From positions 1 to 9,217 of the forward strand of contig JAFZOC010000205.1 in the NCBI GenBank assembly GCA_017550765.1: 9,217 nucleotides of DNA. The letters are read 5' to 3'. Both the position numbers and the translations under genes were made by a program. Positions within the stretch are counted from its first letter, which is position 1, and each line of letters opens with the position of its first letter. The notes below the pieces were generated by a model that saw only the letters and a list, made by a program, of their open reading frames with translations, did not search any database and was not told where the DNA came from. Of this stretch, positions 5,885-9,217 are shown piece after piece. This DNA comes from Oscillospiraceae bacterium (lineage in GTDB: Bacteria > Bacillota_A > Clostridia > Oscillospirales > Oscillospiraceae).

Positions 5885-7954
5885 TTATTCCACGCCCCGG
5901 TAGTACAGGCCGCGGGTCAGCACGTTGGGCTTGTAGTCCGACTTGCCAAGATGGCCCTTTGCCACCTCCACGCACTCCCGCGGGCTCTCGTTGGTGAACA
6001 GCAGGCGCAGGCCCCAGGCGCCCGTGGCGTACAGGTCCTCTTTCTTGTCGGCCAGATACAGCTTGTGGGCATTGTAGATCACGGTCCGGTCCCCATAGTC
6101 CCGGGCCACCGGGAAGACCGAGCCCATCCGGTCCGCCAGCTGGACGACATCCTGCCCGGCGGACTTGACCAGGCTCTGCTCCGAGATCATCAGGGGCAGA
6201 CGCCCATAGATGATGATCTCAGTGTCCAGAGGCTTCTGCATATCCCGGATCTGGCTCAGGCGCAGCTCGAAGGAGGCCGTTGCCGACAGGAAGCCCGCGT
6301 CCTTGAGCACGTCCAGGGTCAGGGAGTTGAAGGCGTTGAGCCCGAAGTCGCCCCGGACCCTCATCCCGGCTTTCCGGGCCAGGAAGATATGGCCGAGGTT
6401 GCCCACCAGCGCCTCTTTGACGCCCTGGTCGAAGAGGTCCAGCAGCGCGCGGTAGACCTCTGCGTTCTGCTGATCGGTGATGATCCGCGGCAGCACAGCC
6501 ACCGGCACAGTCCCCTTCTCCGCGAAGGGCAGGGCCAGCTCCGGCTGCCTGGCCAGCAGCATCGCCGGGACGTACAGATAGTCCGGCGCCAGTTCCGCCA
6601 GTTCCGGCGTCAGCTGATCGGCGCTGCGGACCTGGAAGATGATCTTGGGATCGGCGACGCTGCCGATGTTCCGGGGCATGGGCGGCAGCTTCCCCACCCG
6701 GCGGGTGGGCGGTGTGGCCCGGCGCTCCGACAGTTCCGAGATGAGTTGGCGCCGCAGCTCGTTGATCTCCGCCGCGGGCAGGAACAGCCCCGGCTCGGCC
6801 TTGGCCCGGTCCTCCACGCAGGAGTAGGGCGTGCCGCCGGTCTTGAACATCTGCTCGATCAGATAGGACTCGGTGAGGCCCTGGCGCTTTGCCCGCTCGG
6901 GGACGCGCCCGGTGGCAACGGCCTTGTTGCCGTCGTTGTCGAAGGCGATCGCGCGGATCGGCTGGCCCTTCTCCACCACCGTGTAGAAGTGCACAGGCAC
7001 CCGCCGGAGCTCTCCGGCGGCGTAGCCCTTGCGGGCCGTGGTGAAGATGTTCTCCTCCGCCTTGTCCGCCTCGCTGCGGACGCCGAACATATCCTTCTTG
7101 TCGCCGTTGATATAGCCCTGGGTGAAGCCCTGGCGGGAGAAGGCCTGCTCCAGCAGGGCCATCTCCTCAGGCGAAGGCGCCCGGTGCTCCCGCAGGGCTT
7201 TGGCATAGATCCCCGTGACGATGGCCGTGTATTCCGGCCGTTTCATCCGCCCCTCGATCTTCAGGCAGGCCACCCCGGCCTCTTCCAGCTCCTGGAGCCG
7301 GTCAGCCAGGCAGGCGTCCTTCAGGGAGAGCGGATGCTCGTCCATGCGTCCGGTCAGGGAATACTCCATGCGACAGGGCTGGGCGCACATGCCCCGATTG
7401 CCGCTGCGCCGCCCGATCAGGGCAGACATGTAACACTGGCCCGAATAGCAGAAACACAGGGCACCGTGGCAGAAGACCTCCGTCTCGATCGTGGCGTGCT
7501 TGGTGATGAAGCGGATCTGCTCCATGCTGAGCTCCCGCGCCAGGACCGCCCGGGTCAGGCCCATCTCCGCCGCCGCCTGGACGCCCGCCAGGTCGTGCAG
7601 GCTCATCTGGGTGCTGGCGTGCAGCGGGATATCCGGCAGGGCTGAGCGGATCGCCCGGATCAGGCCCAGATCCTGGATGATGATGCCGTCGGCGCCCATG
7701 TCGGAGGCCAGCTTCGCCGCGGACACCGCGGGCTCGATCTCCCGGTCGTTCACCAGGGTGTTCAGCGTCACATAGACCTTGCAGCCCCGGATCCGGCAAT
7801 AGCGCACAGCTTTCTCGAATTCTTCCTCGGTGAAGTTCTTCGCGCCGCGGCGGGCGTTGAAGTCCCCCATCCCCAAATATACGGCGTCCGCCCCGTTCTG
7901 GACGGCCGCGATGACCGCTTCCGGCGAACCGGCCGGCGCGAGCAGCTCGATCAT
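5885..7954 (-). CDS. U32-family protein with DUF3656-like region, RlhA-type rRNA hydroxylase or collagenase-like
   Basis: A 689-aa member of the U32 family. The N-terminal half begins MIELLAPAGSPEAVIAAVQN and carries the U32 signature around FCHGALCFCYSGQCYMSAL (161-179). Four cysteines follow the pattern C167-x6-C174-x15-C190-x3-C194, as in members that bind an iron-sulphur cluster. A DUF3656-like region spans about 310-430 (RVPVHFYTVVEKGQP, then TGGTPYSC and LFLPAAEINELRRQL). A second barrel-like C-terminal region follows. The same arrangement is found in E. coli RlhA (YdcP), needed for hydroxylation of C2501 in 23S rRNA, and in proteins annotated as U32 peptidase or collagenase-like. The RNA-modification role is the better-supported family function, but subgroup membership cannot be settled by eye. 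Start ATG at 7954 has AAGGAG (7968-7963) at 8 nt. It is the first gene of the minus-strand operon. Confidence 0.9.
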   Translation of the reverse strand: MIELLAPAGSPEAVIAAVQNGADAVYLGMGDFNARRGAKNFTEEEFEKAVRYCRIRGCKVYVTLNTLVNDREIEPAVSAAKLASDMGADGIIIQDLGLIRAIRSALPDIPLHASTQMSLHDLAGVQAAAEMGLTRAVLARELSMEQIRFITKHATIETEVFCHGALCFCYSGQCYMSALIGRRSGNRGMCAQPCRMEYSLTGRMDEHPLSLKDACLADRLQELEEAGVACLKIEGRMKRPEYTAIVTGIYAKALREHRAPSPEEMALLEQAFSRQGFTQGYINGDKKDMFGVRSEADKAEENIFTTARKGYAAGELRRVPVHFYTVVEKGQPIRAIAFDNDGNKAVATGRVPERAKRQGLTESYLIEQMFKTGGTPYSCVEDRAKAEPGLFLPAAEINELRRQLISELSERRATPPTRRVGKLPPMPRNIGSVADPKIIFQVRSADQLTPELAELAPDYLYVPAMLLARQPELALPFAEKGTVPVAVLPRIITDQQNAEVYRALLDLFDQGVKEALVGNLGHIFLARKAGMRVRGDFGLNAFNSLTLDVLKDAGFLSATASFELRLSQIRDMQKPLDTEIIIYGRLPLMISEQSLVKSAGQDVVQLADRMGSVFPVARDYGDRTVIYNAHKLYLADKKEDLYATGAWGLRLLFTNESPRECVEVAKGHLGKSDYKPNVLTRGLYYRGVE

Positions 7955-8213
7955 AGTCCTATCTCCTTGAGAACGACGGCCCGGTCCGCGCCGGGCAACG
8001 TTTCGCGATCATACATGACGTGATGGTCATCGCGCGGAGAGAAGGAGCGCGTTCACGAGCGTTCTCCCCGTCAGGCGACAGATCTGCCAGAGACCGACCT
8101 CACGGATCGTTCTCGCGATGCCCATCGGATGCGTATCTGGCGCGGCAGACGCGCGGCTGCGCAGAGCAGCAAAGCTGCTCTGCGGAACGCACGGCGGCGT
8201 TTCACCAATAGAT
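7955..8213 (-). promoter_or_regulatory. Long structured 5' leader of the U32/maf/mre operon
   Basis: The predicted transcript start near 8213 leaves about 260 nt before the U32 start codon. I see no gene in it and recognise no riboswitch or T-box. It holds several inverted repeats: an 11-bp perfect hairpin at 8160-8184, an 8-bp stem with one G-U pair (8030s against 8060s, GGGGAGAA with TTCTCTCC on the minus strand), and a 6-bp stem GCCCGG/CCGGGC at 7979-7996 just before the ribosome-binding site. No terminator with a T-run is visible. A regulatory RNA role is inference from length and structure alone. Confidence 0.35.
8160..8184 (-). repeat. Perfect 11-bp inverted repeat with AAA loop
   Basis: CGCAGAGCAGC (8160-8170) and GCTGCTCTGCG (8174-8184) are exact reverse complements around a 3-nt AAA loop. 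In the minus-strand transcript it would form a very stable hairpin about 30-55 nt after the predicted start, without a following T-run. It is the strongest short hairpin in the leader; a transcript-stabilising or regulator-binding role is possible. Confidence 0.7.
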
Positions 8214-8219
8214 CATCAC

Positions 8220-8249
8220 ATTATAACACAAGGCCCCGGCGGGTGACAA
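8220..8249 (-). promoter_or_regulatory. Strong sigma-A-type promoter for the minus-strand operon
   Basis: On the minus strand TTGTCA (8249-8244, 5 of 6 consensus) and a perfect TATAAT (8225-8220) are 18 nt apart. The -10 box is preceded by TG plus one base, an extended -10. An A-rich patch of repeated AAGATC lies directly upstream and could act as an UP element. The predicted transcript start is near 8213. This would drive the U32 gene, maf, both mreC copies, mreD and mrdA. Confidence 0.75.
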
Positions 8250-8252
8250 GAC

Positions 8253-8284
8253 GATCTTGCTCATCTTTGATCTTTTTGATCTTT
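8253..8284. repeat. AT-rich patch of repeated GATCTT motifs
   Basis: GATCTT occurs at 8253, 8269 and 8279, and CATCTT at 8262. The last two GATCTT copies are exactly 10 bp apart, one helical turn, in TTTGATCTTT and TTGATCTTTG. The patch is AT-rich against GC-rich surroundings and lies just upstream of the minus-strand -35 box and over 100 bp upstream of the plus-strand promoter. It may be an UP element, a regulator site, or both. Confidence 0.45.
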
Positions 8285-8294
8285 GTTCACAAGT

Positions 8295-8322
8295 CGGGCT
8301 CGGGGCGACGCCGTCGAGCCCG
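8295..8322. repeat. 8-bp inverted repeat between the divergent promoters
   Basis: CGGGCTCG (8295-8302) and CGAGCCCG (8315-8322) are exact reverse complements with 12 nt between them. The sequence lies upstream of both predicted promoters, so neither transcript should contain it. It is therefore more likely a DNA-level site, such as an operator, or a repeat remnant than an RNA hairpin. Confidence 0.4.
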
Positions 8323-8347
8323 GACGAGATATCGTTCCCGCTCGCCG

Positions 8348-8381
8348 AAGCGTTTCGCGCTTTTCTGACGCGGAGCGCGTC
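8348..8381. repeat. Two adjacent short palindromes upstream of the dnaD-like promoter
   Basis: AAGCG-TTTCG-CGCTT (8348-8362) is followed by GACGCG-GAG-CGCGTC (8367-8381), the second a perfect 6-bp stem with a 3-nt loop. They end 7 bp before the -35 box of the plus-strand promoter. The 3-nt loop resembles that of the hairpins at 5744-5752, 5800-5810 and 8160-8184. They may be a binding site next to the promoter or REP-like debris. Confidence 0.4.
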
Positions 8382-8388
8382 TGCGCTC

Positions 8389-8417
8389 TTGCCTGCGACG
8401 CTTTTTGATGTTATAAT
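8389..8417 (+). promoter_or_regulatory. Promoter for the DnaD-domain gene
   Basis: TTGCCT (8389-8394, 4 of 6 consensus) and a perfect TATAAT (8412-8417) are exactly 17 nt apart. The predicted transcript start is near 8424, giving a leader of about 50 nt before the ATG at 8473. It diverges from the promoter of the minus-strand operon. Confidence 0.75.
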
Positions 8418-8472
8418 AGTTTTCTACCGGGCCGAGCCTGGATACCGAAGAGACGGGAGCTGTCAGACCGCC

Positions 8473-9217
8473 ATGTCCGAGCGAGCCGAGAAGAACTACA
8501 TATCCGACGAGGTCCTGGACGCGCTGATCGCCGCCCACGACGGGGACATGGCCCTGCTGTATCTCTATCGCCTGCGGGGCGGTCCCGCCGACCGGGAGAA
8601 CGCCGCACGCGCCCTCTGCCGCACCTTGCAGGACGTCGGTTCCGCGGAGGAGAAGCTGGAGCGTCTGGACCTCTTGGGCAAGGGCGGCTCCCCCGCTCCG
8701 TCTGCCTCTCCCGCGCCGAAAGGGAGCGCTCCGGCCCGCAGCGCTGTGGCGGAGCGTCTGTCCCCTGCCCAGGAACTGCCCGAGTACACCGCGGAGGAGA
8801 TCAGCCGCCGCTCCCGGGAGAACAGCGCCCTGAGCTCCATCTACCAGGAGGCGGCCCGGGTCATGGGCCGGACCCTCAGCGGCAACGATCTGCGGGTCCT
8901 GTTTGGGATCTACGACCACCTGGGGCTGCCCCCGGAGGTCATCCTGGAGCTGCTGCACTGGTGCGACGAGCTCTGTCAGCTGAGATACAAAGACCACCGC
9001 AAGCCCAGCTCTCTCTTCCTGCAGAAGGAGGCCTATGCCTGGGCCGACCGGGAGATCATGACGCTGGAACAGGCCGAGGAGCACATCCGCGCCCAACGCC
9101 AGCGGCGCAGCGACCTGGGCCGGATCCAGAGCGCCCTGCACCTGGATCTCCTCTCCCCCACCCAGAAGACCGATATCTGTCTCTGGCTGGATCAGGGCTT
9201 CGACGAAGAGGGCATCC
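8473..9217 (+). CDS. DnaD-domain replication protein (partial, runs off the right edge)
   Basis: DnaD-family proteins help load the replicative helicase at the origin or during restart in Gram-positive bacteria. The visible 248 residues show a helical N-terminal domain (about 8-68, with ISDEVLDALIAAHDGDMALL) and a Pro/Ala/Ser-rich linker (about 70-100). A DnaD/DnaB_2-type helical domain follows at about 105-205, including YTAEEISRRS, LRVLFGIYDHLGLPPEVI and HRKPSSLFLQKEAYAWA. A second copy begins near 212 with the WLDQGF motif. Start: ATG 8473 is the only plausible start downstream of the promoter; GGGAG (8455-8459) is 13 nt upstream, a weak and distant ribosome-binding site. Two DnaD modules plus an N-terminal domain resemble the clostridial DnaD-domain proteins often followed by a dnaC/dnaI-like helicase loader. 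That neighbour would lie outside the window. Confidence 0.88.
   Translation, partial: MSERAEKNYISDEVLDALIAAHDGDMALLYLYRLRGGPADRENAARALCRTLQDVGSAEEKLERLDLLGKGGSPAPSASPAPKGSAPARSAVAERLSPAQELPEYTAEEISRRSRENSALSSIYQEAARVMGRTLSGNDLRVLFGIYDHLGLPPEVILELLHWCDELCQLRYKDHRKPSSLFLQKEAYAWADREIMTLEQAEEHIRAQRQRRSDLGRIQSALHLDLLSPTQKTDICLWLDQGFDEEGI

Noticed and set aside
5951..7645. 564-residue open frame on the plus strand opposite the U32 gene
   Set aside because: Antisense shadow of a recognised gene, low-complexity Arg/Gly/Leu/Gln composition, no recognisable domain.
8160..8184. Leader hairpin as an intrinsic terminator or attenuator
   Set aside because: The stem is strong but no T-run follows on either strand.
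8071..8205. 44-codon GTG-started frame in the operon leader, a possible leader peptide
   Set aside because: No ribosome-binding site, the start lies only about 8 nt from the predicted transcript start, and the Arg-rich composition looks like GC-rich noise.
8287..9141. 284-residue minus-strand frame opposite the DnaD-domain gene
   Set aside because: The plus strand encodes a convincing DnaD-family protein with promoter and start; the minus frame has no family features and would cross both promoter regions.

Overview
This is a GC-rich bacterial window (roughly 60 % G+C by eye). Gene content and order (maf, mreC, mreD, class B PBP2, mgsA, plus a DnaD-type replication protein on the other strand) point to a Gram-positive anaerobe of class Clostridia, plausibly the Oscillospiraceae/Ruminococcaceae group. 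The class assignment rests on synteny recalled from that group and on DnaD, a primosome protein typical of Firmicutes; the family is a guess.

Layout. Seven genes lie on the minus strand and read right to left: a U32-family protein with a DUF3656-like region (5885-7954), maf (5141-5713), two tandem mreC copies (4296-5144 and 3398-4237), mreD (2856-3401), the transpeptidase PBP2/mrdA (606-2741) and an MgsA-family protein (53-457). One divergent plus-strand gene, a DnaD-domain protein, starts at 8473 and runs off the right edge. The 518-base divergent intergenic region (7955-8472) holds a good promoter for each direction. The U32 transcript would have an unusually long, hairpin-rich leader of about 260 nt. 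A 155-bp MITE-like inverted-repeat element fills the gap between the U32 gene and maf.

How the genes work together. MreC, MreD and PBP2 are core parts of the elongasome, which directs lateral peptidoglycan synthesis. maf and mgsA are common passengers of this locus in clostridia. The actin homologue gene mreB, which usually lies between maf and mreC, is absent here, as are the min genes and rodA.

Most notable points. (1) mreC is duplicated in tandem. The copies are about 76 % identical in protein, and the spacer between them keeps a decayed relic of the maf 3' end, which records the duplicated unit as [maf tail + mreC]. (2) The MgsA-family protein has lost residues matching the catalytic Asp and other active-site positions of methylglyoxal synthase. 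(3) A structured repeat element abuts the U32 stop codon and appears to supply the maf Shine-Dalgarno sequence. (4) A patch of repeated GATCTT motifs lies just upstream of the operon promoter.
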